The notes under the pieces were generated by a model that was given only the letters and a program-made list of their open reading frames with translations, did no database searches and was not told the DNA's origin. A program made the position numbers and the translations under genes. Of a DNA stretch of 64,000 bases, positions 8,891 to 17,180 are shown piece by piece (position 1 is the first letter of the stretch; each line of letters starts with the position of its first letter). This DNA comes from Nocardia arthritidis NBRC 100137 (GTDB taxonomy: Bacteria > Actinomycetota > Actinomycetes > Mycobacteriales > Mycobacteriaceae). The stretch is from positions 1-64,000 of the forward strand of contig NZ_BDBB01000043.1 of assembly GCF_001612765.1 (NCBI RefSeq). Reading direction: 5' to 3'.

Positions 8891-9847
8891 CGCGGCGCGC
8901 GCACTGACGTCGTCGAGGGCCGCGGCGATCGCCCGCGGCAGCTCCAGGGTCTCGGCGGCCAGCACGCCGGTGAGCTGCCCGATATCGCGAGCGCCGACGA
9001 TCATGCTCGCGATGCCGGGCCGATCCCGGATCCAGGCCAGCGCCACCGCCAGCGGCGAGGTACCCAGCCCGTCCGCGGCGGTCACCAGCGCATCCACCAC
9101 CCGGGTGGCGCGCTCGTCGAGACCACTGCGGATCTCCGCCGCGGTCGCCTCATCGGCGCCCCGGGAATCGGCGGGAACACCGTCGCGATACTTGCCGGTC
9201 AAGATGCCGCCCGCCAACGGCGCCGAGGCGATGACCCCGACCCCGTGGAACCGCGCCGCCGGCACCACATCGGCTTCGGCACCCCGCGCCAGCAGCGAAT
9301 ACGGCGTCTGCGCCGCGGTCACCGGCGCCACCGCGGCCAGGCTGGCCAGCTGCCAGGCCCCGAACCCGCGCACCCCCGCATACCGCACCCGGCCCGAGCG
9401 CACCGCCTGCTCCAGCGTCGAGGCCACCTCCTCGAGCGGCGTGCGCGGATCCCACACCGCCACATTCCAGATGTCGAGGTGGTCGGTGCCCAACTCCAAC
9501 AGCGTGCGATCCAATTGACGCAGCAACGCCCGCCGCGAGGTATCCACCGTGACCTGCGCGGGCACCGGCACCCCCGCCGGGGGAAACCCCCACGGCGCGG
9601 TCCCCGCGCACCCGCTGAGTACCAGCTCGTCCCGCGAGACCAGATCACCCAACAGTTCGGCCAGGATGCGCTGCGCGGCCCCGCCCGCATAGGCGGGGGA
9701 GGTGTCCACCAGCGTGCCGCCCGCCTCCACGAACGCCACCAACTGTCCCGCGGCGTCCTCGGCGTCGGTGTGCGAACCCCAGGTATGGGTCGCCAGGCCC
9801 ATCCGCGACACCCGCAGGCCGCTACGGCCCACCGTCCGCTGTTCCAT
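8885..9847 (-). CDS. Aldo/keto reductase family protein with degenerate active site
   Basis: TIM-barrel protein of 320 residues with the family start RTVGRSGLRVSRMGLATHTWG and LVDTSPAYAGG, giving the Asp48 and Tyr53 of the catalytic tetrad. The lysine strand (usually xSTK) reads LVLSGCAG and the histidine position (usually xxLH) reads DIWNVAVWD, so Lys and His are both missing. The ending IRDRPGIASMIVGAR matches the NADPH-binding end of the family. It may bind NADPH but is unlikely to be a classical reductase. Orthologues next to uppP are common in Mycobacteriales as I recall. ATG 9847 is preferred over the adjacent GTG 9850. It ends 10 nt before hmuT on the same strand. Confidence 0.85.
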   Translation of the reverse strand: MEQRTVGRSGLRVSRMGLATHTWGSHTDAEDAAGQLVAFVEAGGTLVDTSPAYAGGAAQRILAELLGDLVSRDELVLSGCAGTAPWGFPPAGVPVPAQVTVDTSRRALLRQLDRTLLELGTDHLDIWNVAVWDPRTPLEEVASTLEQAVRSGRVRYAGVRGFGAWQLASLAAVAPVTAAQTPYSLLARGAEADVVPAARFHGVGVIASAPLAGGILTGKYRDGVPADSRGADEATAAEIRSGLDERATRVVDALVTAADGLGTSPLAVALAWIRDRPGIASMIVGARDIGQLTGVLAAETLELPRAIAAALDDVSARAAD

Positions 9848-10111
9848 CACCGTGTCCGCGCATTCGTCACGGCGCCAAGCCTAGAGTGTGGATACGCGAC
9901 CGGGCGTCCACCAGCACAGTGGGTCGCGCTTCGGTGCGCGGGGAAACCGCCGCCCTCGCGGTGGCGGCAGCCCGACAGCCGGGCACGCCGTCGCGTCCTC
10001 GACACTGTACTGTCGCTGCGAGATTGGGGCGGTAGTCACGGACAAGCGACCGACCGCTGCATCAATGCCCAGGTAGGGACGCGTATTTCGGGCGGAAGTG
10101 GAGGATGGTTC

Positions 10112-11056
10112 GTGGTTGGCGAGTCGATGACCTGGGTGCAGGCCTTGGTGCTGGGTCTGGTGCAGGGACTGACGGAGTTTCTGCCGGTTTCCTCCTCTGC
10201 GCATCTGCGCATCGTGTCGACGGTCTTCTTCGGCGACGACGCGGGCGCCTCGTTCACCGCGGTCACCCAGCTGGGCACCGAGGCCGCGGTGCTGGTGTTC
10301 TTCGCCAAGGACATCTGGCGGATCGTGTTGGCCTGGTTCGCGGGCCTGCGCGAGCGGGTGGGCCCGCGCGATCGCCGGGAACTGCCGCTGCACGATCAGC
10401 CCACCACGAAGCTTCCCGTCCTCACCGCCGAGCACAGGCGCGTTCTCGACGAGCAGGCCCAGCGCGAACTCGACTATCGAATCGGCTGGTATGTGATCAT
10501 CGCCACCATTCCCATCGGGGTGCTGGGGTTCTTGTTCAAAGACGAGATCCGCACCGGCGCCCGCAATCTGTGGCTGGTGTCGTTCATGCTGATCTTCTTC
10601 GCCCTGGTCATCGCCGCCGGTGAGCACTTCGGCCGCAAGGAACGCTCGATCGAGCAACTGACCACCCGCGACGGTTTGGCCATGGGTTTCGCGCAATGCC
10701 TGGCGTTGATCCCCGGTGTCTCGCGTTCGGGAGCGACCTCGACCGCGGGCCTGTTCCTGGGCTTGGAGCGCGAAGCGGCCGTGCGGTTTTCGTTCCTGCT
10801 GGCCATCCCCGCCGTGACCGCCTCGGGCCTGTTCAGCCTGCCGGACGCGTTCGAACCCGCTGGTGAGGGCCTCAACGCCAGTGGGCCGCAACTGCTGGTG
10901 GCCACCGTGCTGGCGTTCGTGGTCGGCTACGCGTCGGTGGCGTGGCTGTTGCGTTTCGTGGCACGGCATTCGCTGTACTGGTTCGTCGGCTACCGCGTCG
11001 TGCTGGGCGCGATCATCATGGGCCTGCTGGCGGGCGGGGTGGTCTCGGCGACATGA
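10112..11056 (+). CDS. uppP: Undecaprenyl-diphosphatase
   Basis: Membrane enzyme (BacA family) that removes a phosphate from undecaprenyl diphosphate, recycling the lipid carrier for peptidoglycan and arabinogalactan; it also underlies bacitracin tolerance. The two family motifs are present: QGLTEFLPVSSSAHL (residues 18-32) and PGVSRSGAT (near 200-208). About eight hydrophobic helices. The GTG at 10112 is chosen because GGAGG lies 7 nt upstream; the conserved part starts at MTWVQALVLG six residues later. It heads a same-strand run with the phosphatase, DUF3090, SCO1664-type and mshC genes. Confidence 0.95.
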   Translation: MVGESMTWVQALVLGLVQGLTEFLPVSSSAHLRIVSTVFFGDDAGASFTAVTQLGTEAAVLVFFAKDIWRIVLAWFAGLRERVGPRDRRELPLHDQPTTKLPVLTAEHRRVLDEQAQRELDYRIGWYVIIATIPIGVLGFLFKDEIRTGARNLWLVSFMLIFFALVIAAGEHFGRKERSIEQLTTRDGLAMGFAQCLALIPGVSRSGATSTAGLFLGLEREAAVRFSFLLAIPAVTASGLFSLPDAFEPAGEGLNASGPQLLVATVLAFVVGYASVAWLLRFVARHSLYWFVGYRVVLGAIIMGLLAGGVVSAT

Positions 11057-11072
11057 TCGCTAGGCTGGCCGC

Positions 11073-11831
11073 ATGACGGTGATCCTGTTGCGCCACGGTG
11101 TGTCGACCTCCAACAGCGCCCGCACCCTGGCCGGTCGCAGCACCGGCGTCGAGCTCACCGAGCGCGGCGAGGAGCAGGCGAGGGCCGTGGCCGAACGCCT
11201 CGCCGGGCTGCCGATCGAACGCATCGTGCACTCCCCGCTGCTGCGCTGTCAGCGCACGATCGCACCGCTGGCGGAAAAGTTCGGGCTGGAACCGGTATTC
11301 GACGACCGGCTGCTCGAGGTGGACTACGGCGAGTGGACCGGCCGCCCCATCGCCGAACTGCTGGAAGAACCGCTGTGGAAAGTCGTGCAGCGCCATGCCT
11401 CCGGCGCGGTATTCCCCAGCGGGGAGGGTCTGGCACAGGTGCAGGCGCGCGCGGTCGCCGCGATCCGCGACCACGACCGCGCCCTGGCCGAGCAGCACGG
11501 CCGCGACGCGCTGTGGGTGGCGTGCACGCACGGGGACGTGATCAAGTCGGTCCTCGCCGACGCGCTGGGCATTCACCTCGACGGCTTCCAGCGCATCGTC
11601 GTGGAGCCCGCCTCGATCAGCGTCGTGCGCTACACCCCGACCGCGCCCTACGTATGGCGGCTCAACGACACCGGCGCCGACCTGTCCGCGCTCGCCGCTG
11701 CCGGCGCACAACGCCCGGCAGCGACCTCGGCAGCGCCCGGACCGGAGAGCTCCGGGCCAGTCCCCGGTGGCGAGCTCGGCAATACCGGCAGTGCGGATAA
11801 TGGGAATGCGGAGCGTCGAGATTCCTTGTAA
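11073..11831 (+). CDS. Histidine phosphatase superfamily protein, MSMEG_4193 type
   Basis: Predicted phosphatase/phosphomutase fold of 252 residues. The phospho-histidine motif LLRHGVSTSN has His8, Arg58 lies in SPLLRCQRT, Glu82 in LEVDYGEWTG, and the second histidine His153 in CTHGDVIKSV; all catalytic positions are kept. The last 50 residues are a low-complexity Ala/Gly/Pro tail. TAGGCT lies 6 nt before the ATG, so it may have its own leaderless promoter although uppP ends only 16 nt upstream. Its fixed neighbourhood with DUF3090 and the kinase-fold SCO1664 family suggests a shared substrate. The substrate is unknown. Confidence 0.9.
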   Translation: MTVILLRHGVSTSNSARTLAGRSTGVELTERGEEQARAVAERLAGLPIERIVHSPLLRCQRTIAPLAEKFGLEPVFDDRLLEVDYGEWTGRPIAELLEEPLWKVVQRHASGAVFPSGEGLAQVQARAVAAIRDHDRALAEQHGRDALWVACTHGDVIKSVLADALGIHLDGFQRIVVEPASISVVRYTPTAPYVWRLNDTGADLSALAAAGAQRPAATSAAPGPESSGPVPGGELGNTGSADNGNAERRDSL

Positions 11832-11850
11832 ACAACCGAGCGGTCGTTGT
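11832..11850. promoter_or_regulatory. TetR-operator-like palindrome before DUF3090
   Basis: ACAACCGAGCGGTCGTTGT has matching outer arms ACAAC/GTTGT and an inner ACCG-AG-CGGT palindrome, a layout common in operators of TetR proteins. It lies 1 nt after the phosphatase stop and 54 nt before the DUF3090 start. Confidence 0.3.
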
Positions 11851-11904
11851 ATGGAATCCCCGCACCGCGGGTAGTCGATCAGGGTCACGTATCAGGAGGT
11901 GCAT

Positions 11905-12489
11905 GTGTCACGCGCAATCCATGTATTCCGCACCCCCGATCGTTTCGTCGCCGGGACCGTCGGTGAGCCGGGCGATCGCGCGTTCTATCTGCAGGCGGTG
12001 CAGGAGCCGCGCGTGGTCAGCGTGCTGCTGGAAAAGCAGCAGGTCAAGGTGCTCGCCGACCGGATGGGTCTGCTGCTGGACGAGGTGGCGCGCCGCTTCG
12101 GCGCGGAAGTGCCCCCGCAGGCCGAGGACGTCAGCGACAACGCGCCCCTGGTCACCCCGATCGACGCCGAGTTCCGCGTCGGCACCATGGGCCTGGGCTG
12201 GGACGCCGACGCCGGGGCTGTGGTGGTGGAACTGCTGGCGATCACCGAGACCGAGGTCGACGAGTCGGTGGTGCTCGACGACACCGAAGAGGGCCCCGAC
12301 GCGGTGCGGGTGTTCCTCACCCCGATCCAGGCCCGCGAATTCGCGTTGCGCTCCACCCGGGTGATCGCGGCGGGCCGCCCGCCGTGCCCGCTGTGCGGCG
12401 AGCCGCTCTCGGCACGCGGACACATGTGCGTGCGCACCAACGGCTACAAGCGCGGTGACATCTTCGGCGCGGCCGAACTGGAGGAGTGA
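11905..12489 (+). CDS. DUF3090 family protein with C-terminal zinc-ribbon motif
   Basis: Conserved actinobacterial protein of 194 residues and unknown function. It begins SRAIHVFRTPDRFVAGTVG, has a central helical part, then an acidic strand region. Near the end CPLCGEPLSARGHMC gives Cys161, Cys164, His173 and Cys175, a likely zinc site not linked to any known reaction. GTG 11905 is the start: AGGAGG ends 5 nt before it, and this is where the family begins. Located between the histidine phosphatase and the kinase-fold protein, 4 nt before the latter. Confidence 0.92.
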   Translation: MSRAIHVFRTPDRFVAGTVGEPGDRAFYLQAVQEPRVVSVLLEKQQVKVLADRMGLLLDEVARRFGAEVPPQAEDVSDNAPLVTPIDAEFRVGTMGLGWDADAGAVVVELLAITETEVDESVVLDDTEEGPDAVRVFLTPIQAREFALRSTRVIAAGRPPCPLCGEPLSARGHMCVRTNGYKRGDIFGAAELEE

Positions 12490-12493
12490 TTCG

Positions 12494-13303
12494 GTGGCCG
12501 AGACCGGGGACGGATTCCACAGCGGCGAACTGACGGTGATCGGGCGGATCAGCACCGCCAGCAACGTGACACTGGTCTGCGACGTGAACGACACCGCCAT
12601 CGACGGCGCGCCGCTGCGGGTGGTCTACAAACCGATCCGCGGCGAACGGCCCCTGTGGGACTTCCCCGACGGCACCCTGGCCGGGCGCGAGGTCGCCTCC
12701 TATCTGATCTCCGAGGCCGTCGGCTGGGGCGTGATCCCCGAAACCATTCTGCGCGAGGGCCCTTTCGGGATCGGCATGGTGCAACGCTGGGTCGTCGGCG
12801 CGGACAACCACACCGACCGCGGCGACCGCCTGGACCTGATCGACCTGTGCCCCGCGGGCGCGGTGCCGAACGGATTCCGCGAGGTGCTGCGCGCGGTGGA
12901 CGACGCGGGCAACGAAGTGTCACTCATCCACGCCGACGATCCGCGACTCCAGCGCGTGGCGGTGCTCGACGTGCTGCTCAACAACGCCGACCGCAAGGGC
13001 GGGCACGCCCTGGAAGGGCTGGACGGGCAGGTCTACGGCGTCGACCACGGCATCTGCCTGCACGCCGAGTACAAACTGCGCACCGTGCTGTGGGGCTGGG
13101 CCGGTCAACCCGTCGGCGACGGCCTGATCGCGGACATCACCGCGTTCGCCAAGCAACTGCCCGGGGCGTTCGCCGACACCCTCAGCGCGCACCTCACCGA
13201 CACCGAGATCGACGCGTTGATCGAGCGCACTCAGCAGTTGCTCGACGAACCGGTGATGCCGGTGCCGCGCACCTCGCGCCCCATCCCGTGGCCCGCCTTC
13301 TGA
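12494..13303 (+). CDS. SCO1664 family protein, PI3/4-kinase-like fold
   Basis: Conserved actinobacterial family of unknown function, 269 residues. The sequence has the features of atypical kinases related to PI3/4-kinases and HipA: a P-loop-like strand with Lys46 in RVVYKPIRGERP, a helix with GREVASYLISEA, a catalytic-loop-like LLNNADRKGGH (Asn164, Asp166, Lys168), and a metal-site triplet DHG (184-186) in YGVDHGICLH. Phosphotransfer is therefore inferred, not shown. GTG 12494 follows GAGGAG by about 7 nt and lies 4 nt after DUF3090, so the two are one operon. A kinase-fold protein two genes from a phosphatase suggests an opposing pair. Confidence 0.88.
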   Translation: MAETGDGFHSGELTVIGRISTASNVTLVCDVNDTAIDGAPLRVVYKPIRGERPLWDFPDGTLAGREVASYLISEAVGWGVIPETILREGPFGIGMVQRWVVGADNHTDRGDRLDLIDLCPAGAVPNGFREVLRAVDDAGNEVSLIHADDPRLQRVAVLDVLLNNADRKGGHALEGLDGQVYGVDHGICLHAEYKLRTVLWGWAGQPVGDGLIADITAFAKQLPGAFADTLSAHLTDTEIDALIERTQQLLDEPVMPVPRTSRPIPWPAF

Positions 13304-13378
13304 ACCCGGCGCCGCGCAGGACGGTTTCCTGGCACAGTTGAAGCTTCGAACGCGCGGCGCCACGACGAGGAGGACGCG

Positions 13379-13801
13379 ATGCCCCACTCCACTCCGGACC
13401 GGGCGGCACCGGCGGTGCGGATCGTCATCGGCGCACCGACCTACCGCGTCGCACTGCATTATGTGCACCTCTACGACAAGAAGCCGTATCCCGACACCGA
13501 CCTGCACCTCTACGACAACGGCGTCTACTGGCTGAGCTCGGCGGGGGAGAACCACTTCGGCGTCTACGTCCTCACCGAAGGCTCGGTGGACTCCGGGCGC
13601 TTCACCATGCGGTTCATCTCTTTGCCTTCCGCGGACTGGGGCGATACGGTCGCCTATCACGAACTCGAGTTCGACGTCGCCCGCGGCGAATTCACCCAGC
13701 TCGCCCTCGCCGACACCGATCCCGACATCCCCGAACTGGACGGCACGTTCGCGATCACGCCCAACACGATCGCCGATCCCACCCGCCGCGCGGGCAGCTG
13801 A
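13379..13801 (+). CDS. Conserved hypothetical protein, 140 aa
   Basis: Not assigned to a named family. No signal peptide or membrane helix. After a short N-terminal lead (residues 1-14) the sequence is beta-rich with many aromatic residues (THR-V-A-L-HYVHLYDKK, DNGVYWLSSAGENHFGVYVL), suggestive of a small beta-barrel or lipocalin-like fold, but this is only an impression. The start is well supported by GAGGAGG 5 nt before the ATG. It sits between the SCO1664-type gene and mshC on the same strand, 75 nt after the former. Confidence 0.75.
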   Translation: MPHSTPDRAAPAVRIVIGAPTYRVALHYVHLYDKKPYPDTDLHLYDNGVYWLSSAGENHFGVYVLTEGSVDSGRFTMRFISLPSADWGDTVAYHELEFDVARGEFTQLALADTDPDIPELDGTFAITPNTIADPTRRAGS

Positions 13802-13925
13802 TTCAGCGAAACCGAAATCATTGACATCCAACGATTTGCTGGAAGGCGCAGGTCGCGACGGGCGAGCACACCCGCCGGAGGGCCGTGGGCACCGGGCCGG
13901 GGACCGATGATCCCCACCACACCTT

Positions 13926-13931
13926 TACCCT
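13926..13931 (+). promoter_or_regulatory. -10 element of a likely leaderless mshC transcript
   Basis: TACCCT ends exactly 7 nt before the mshC ATG and no Shine-Dalgarno is present; this is the leaderless spacing of Mycobacteriales. Confidence 0.5.
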
Positions 13932-13938
13932 CGTAAGC

Positions 13939-15177
13939 ATGCAGTCCTGGTCCGATACCGCCCTCCCCACCGTCCCCGGAGCAGGACCGCCGTTGCGGTT
14001 GTACGACACCGCCGACCGTCAGGTGCGCCCGGTCGCCCCCGGCTCCACCGCGACGATGTACGTCTGCGGCATCACCCCCTACGACGCCACCCACCTCGGC
14101 CACGCCGCGACCTACCTGACCTTCGATCTGGTCAACCGTCTGTGGCGCGACGCCGGCCACGAAGTGCACTACGTGCAGAACGTCACCGACGTCGACGACC
14201 CGCTGTTCGAACGCGCCGCCCGCGACGGCGTGGACTGGCGCGAGCTGGGCGCCGCGGAGACCGATCTGTTCCGTGCGGACATGGCCGCGCTGCGGATCGT
14301 GCCGCCGCGCGACTACATCGGCGCCATCGAATCCGTCGACGAGGTCGTGGAATTCGTGCAGAAACTACTGGCCTCGGGCGCGGCCTACGTCGTCGACGAC
14401 GCCGAATTCCCCGACGTCTACTTCCGCGCCGACGCCACCGAGCAGTTCGGCTACGAATCCGGCTACGACCGCCCCACCATGGAGCGGCTGTTCGCCGAAC
14501 GCGGCGGCGACCCCGACCGCCCCGGCAAGCGCGACCCCATCGACGCGCTGCTGTGGCGCGCGGCGCGTCCGGGCGAGCCGTCCTGGCCCGCCCCATTCGG
14601 CCCGGGACGCCCCGGCTGGCACATCGAGTGTTCGGCGATCGCCTTGAACCGCATCGGCCCGGAATTCGACATCCAGGGCGGCGGCAGCGACCTGATCTAC
14701 CCTCACCACGAATACTCCGCCGCGCACGCCGAGTCGCTCATCGCCGGCCGCCGCTTCGCCCGCCACTACGTGCACGCCGGCCTGATCGGGCTGGACGGGG
14801 AGAAGATGTCGAAGTCGCGCGGCAACCTCGTGCTGGTCTCGGCGCTGCGCCGCGACGGCGTCGACCCGGCGGCCATCCGCCTGGGGTTGCTGGCCGGGCA
14901 TTACCGCCAGGACCGGATGTGGACCGACGCCCTGCTCGAGCAGGCGCAGCGGCGGCTGGAGCTGTGGCGCGACGCCGCCGCCCGCCCTGCGGGACCCTCG
15001 GCCGCCGACACCGTCGCCCGCGTGCGCCAGCACCTGGCCGACGACCTGGACACCCCCAAGGCGCTCGACGCGCTCGACAGCTGGGCCCGCCGAGCCCTCG
15101 ACTACGGCGGCCAGGACACCGACGCCCCGGCGCTGATCGCCACCGCCGTCGACGCGCTACTCGGTATCCGCCTGTAG
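13939..15177 (+). CDS. mshC: Cysteine:1D-myo-inosityl 2-amino-2-deoxy-alpha-D-glucopyranoside ligase
   Basis: Catalyses the ATP-dependent ligation of cysteine to GlcN-Ins, the third step of mycothiol synthesis, in the cytoplasm. The 412 residues match the family length (about 412-414). It is a class I cysteinyl-tRNA-synthetase relative: zinc Cys43 in YVCGITPYD, HIGH-like THLGH (51-55), zinc ligands further on in HIECSAIAL, and KMSKS at 289-293 in DGEKMSKSRGN. It lacks the anticodon-binding domain of CysRS and has MQSWSD at the start, both typical of MshC. The ATG at 13939 is favoured by the TACCCT leaderless promoter. Confidence 0.97.
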   Translation: MQSWSDTALPTVPGAGPPLRLYDTADRQVRPVAPGSTATMYVCGITPYDATHLGHAATYLTFDLVNRLWRDAGHEVHYVQNVTDVDDPLFERAARDGVDWRELGAAETDLFRADMAALRIVPPRDYIGAIESVDEVVEFVQKLLASGAAYVVDDAEFPDVYFRADATEQFGYESGYDRPTMERLFAERGGDPDRPGKRDPIDALLWRAARPGEPSWPAPFGPGRPGWHIECSAIALNRIGPEFDIQGGGSDLIYPHHEYSAAHAESLIAGRRFARHYVHAGLIGLDGEKMSKSRGNLVLVSALRRDGVDPAAIRLGLLAGHYRQDRMWTDALLEQAQRRLELWRDAAARPAGPSAADTVARVRQHLADDLDTPKALDALDSWARRALDYGGQDTDAPALIATAVDALLGIRL

Positions 15178-15223
15178 ACCGATCCTCTTGCCCGCAGCCC
15201 CTCGCCCGTGATGGGGTAGCCGC

Positions 15224-16303
15224 GTGTGCAAGCTTCCCGGCGCGGGTCTGTTCGGTCCCGGCGGCAAATTGGCGACCCTGGCGGCCGGACGACTACGGCC
15301 TGTGGCCGACCCCGCCGATCCCCGCACGATCGCGGCGCGTACCCGGTTCTTCGGGGCCGACACCGTCGACCCCGCAACCGGCGCACCGCGCACCGACCGG
15401 GTCGTGCTGTCGTGGGCCGGCTGCACCACCTACGCGGTGGCCATCGGCGGTTCGGTATTCCTGCTCGATGCCTGGGTGCCGCGGCTGACCAGCACCGGAT
15501 ACGTCCCGGCCACCCCCCAGCAGTTGGCGGACCTGGCGCCTACGGCGATCTTCATCGGTCACGGGCACTTCGACCACGCGGGCGACGCCGGCCGCATCGC
15601 GCAGGCCACCGGGGCCACCGTGCACGGCACCGCCGAGCACTGCGCGAATATCGCCGCGCAGGTCAGCGACCCGACGTTCCCCACCGTCGCGCACGGTGAC
15701 GCGGACACCCCGATCGGCACCCGGGAAGACTGCACCGTCGGCGCGGTCGAGGTCACCGTCGTCCGGCATCTGCACTCCGCACGCACCCCACCCGATCCCG
15801 TCGGCGGCTCACCACGGTTTTTCCCCCGCCCCGAACCGGGAATCGTGCGCACGCACCCGCCGACACTCGAAGGCCTGCTGCAAGGAGCGCCGCGGCTGCG
15901 TGACGCCGAGGGCGGGGTACTGCTGTACCAGTTCCGGGTACCGGGCTTGTGCCTGGTGTGGCACGACTCGACCGGGCCGCTCACCGAACGCGCACCACAC
16001 GTGTTCGACGTCCTCGCCGCGCTACCGGCCACCGACGTGCAGATCGGCGCCGTACAGGGCTACAACCAGATCAGCAACGGCCTGCGCGATCCCCGCACCT
16101 ACCTCGAGGCGCTGTCGCCGGGACTGTTCGTTCCGTCCCATCACGACAACTGGCTGCCCGGACTCACCGCGAGCGCGGCGACCTACGACGCGCCGCTGCG
16201 CGCGGAACTGGACAAGATCCCCGAGGCACGACGACCGGAACTGCGCGCATTACACGACCCCATTGACTACATCCGGCCCCAGCGGCTGACGTTCACGCTG
16301 TGA
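15224..16303 (+). CDS. MBL-fold metallo-hydrolase
   Basis: Predicted hydrolase of 359 residues with the metallo-beta-lactamase metal motif GHGHFDHAGD (His113, His115, Asp117, His118), a second metal region near HLHSARTPPDP, Asp in LCLVWHDSTGP and a C-terminal PSHHDNWLPG. This resembles the family of UlaG/NAPE-PLD-like hydrolases. There is no secretion signal, although a cysteine follows the start codon directly. The start codon is GTG. Substrate unknown. It starts 46 nt after mshC on the same strand. Confidence 0.85.
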   Translation: MCKLPGAGLFGPGGKLATLAAGRLRPVADPADPRTIAARTRFFGADTVDPATGAPRTDRVVLSWAGCTTYAVAIGGSVFLLDAWVPRLTSTGYVPATPQQLADLAPTAIFIGHGHFDHAGDAGRIAQATGATVHGTAEHCANIAAQVSDPTFPTVAHGDADTPIGTREDCTVGAVEVTVVRHLHSARTPPDPVGGSPRFFPRPEPGIVRTHPPTLEGLLQGAPRLRDAEGGVLLYQFRVPGLCLVWHDSTGPLTERAPHVFDVLAALPATDVQIGAVQGYNQISNGLRDPRTYLEALSPGLFVPSHHDNWLPGLTASAATYDAPLRAELDKIPEARRPELRALHDPIDYIRPQRLTFTL

Positions 16304-16304
16304 C

Positions 16305-16320
16305 GGCGCCCGGCGGCGCC
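16305..16320. terminator. Short GC-rich hairpin after the metallo-hydrolase gene
   Basis: GGCGCC repeats as a self-complementary pair around CGGC just after the stop codon; it lies before the convergent enoyl-CoA hydratase gene. No T-run. Confidence 0.3.
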
Positions 16321-16495
16321 GATACCGCAATCGCCACTCCCGCAGAGGCGCCGTCGCGGTCAGGTTTCGGCCCGCGACGGCGCGGGCGCCGCTGCCCTGT
16401 CCGCGCCGATCGAACACCGCGTCGTTCCGGGTGCCGCATCCGGAAAAGTGTTGCCGCACCGTGTACTTCGGGTCGAGCAGCGGCGACGGGACCTT

Positions 16496-17146
16496 CTAGG
16501 CGGTCAATGCCGCGACGGCAGTGGCGTACATGGTGTTCTTGATCGCGCCGAGGGTGCCGGGATCTTTGCCGCCCAGCGGAGCGAGCAGGGCCGCGGCGGT
16601 GTCGGTGACCGCTCCTTCGGCGGCGGTGGCGTCGACGATGTCGAAGGCCGCGGCGTCGATGCCACCGAAGCGGCGGCCGGTGGTCATCGAGGCGACGGCG
16701 CTCTTCGGGGTGAGTTTGGCCTGGATGAGCGCGGCCATGCCCGGGGTGAAGCGGATGTGGATGTCGACTTCGGGAAAACAGAAGTAGCCGCGGTCGGCGC
16801 GCATGACCCGGTAGTCGTGGGCGATGGCCAGCATGGCACCCGCACCGAACGCGTGGCCGGGCAACGCGGCGGCGGTGGGCATGGGAAAGGTCAGTACGCG
16901 GGCCAGCAGCGCCTGCACCTGCTCGACGTACCACTCGGCGCGCTCGGCGTGAGCGCCGAGCCAGTCCAGATCCAGTCCGTTGGAGTAGAACTTGCCGCTC
17001 GCGGTGGTGACCAGGCCCTGGGCGCCGTCGGCCACAGCGGTGTCGAGGTGGGCGCCGACCTGGTCCAGGAAATCCGGGGAGAAACGGTTTTCGTCGCCGC
17101 CCAGATCCAGAACGGCAATCTTGTCGTGGTAGTCGAGTGTGGGCAT
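16496..17146 (-). CDS. Enoyl-CoA hydratase/isomerase (crotonase) family protein
   Basis: Short crotonase-fold protein of 216 residues. The oxyanion-hole strands are seen in KFYSNGLDLDWL and GHAFGAGAMLAIAHDYRVM. The usual two catalytic glutamates are not obvious; the region PEVDIHIRFTPGMAALIQ is closer to the delta(3),delta(2)-enoyl-CoA isomerase (ECI) type. A role in handling unsaturated fatty acyl-CoA is inferred. ATG 17146 is selected because GGAAGGAA lies 6 nt upstream. The TetR gene ends 34 nt before it on the same strand, so this is likely the target of that regulator. Confidence 0.85.
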   Translation of the reverse strand: MPTLDYHDKIAVLDLGGDENRFSPDFLDQVGAHLDTAVADGAQGLVTTASGKFYSNGLDLDWLGAHAERAEWYVEQVQALLARVLTFPMPTAAALPGHAFGAGAMLAIAHDYRVMRADRGYFCFPEVDIHIRFTPGMAALIQAKLTPKSAVASMTTGRRFGGIDAAAFDIVDATAAEGAVTDTAAALLAPLGGKDPGTLGAIKNTMYATAVAALTA

Positions 17147-17180
17147 GGTGTTCCTTCCATTCGAGGATCGGTGGCGGGGG

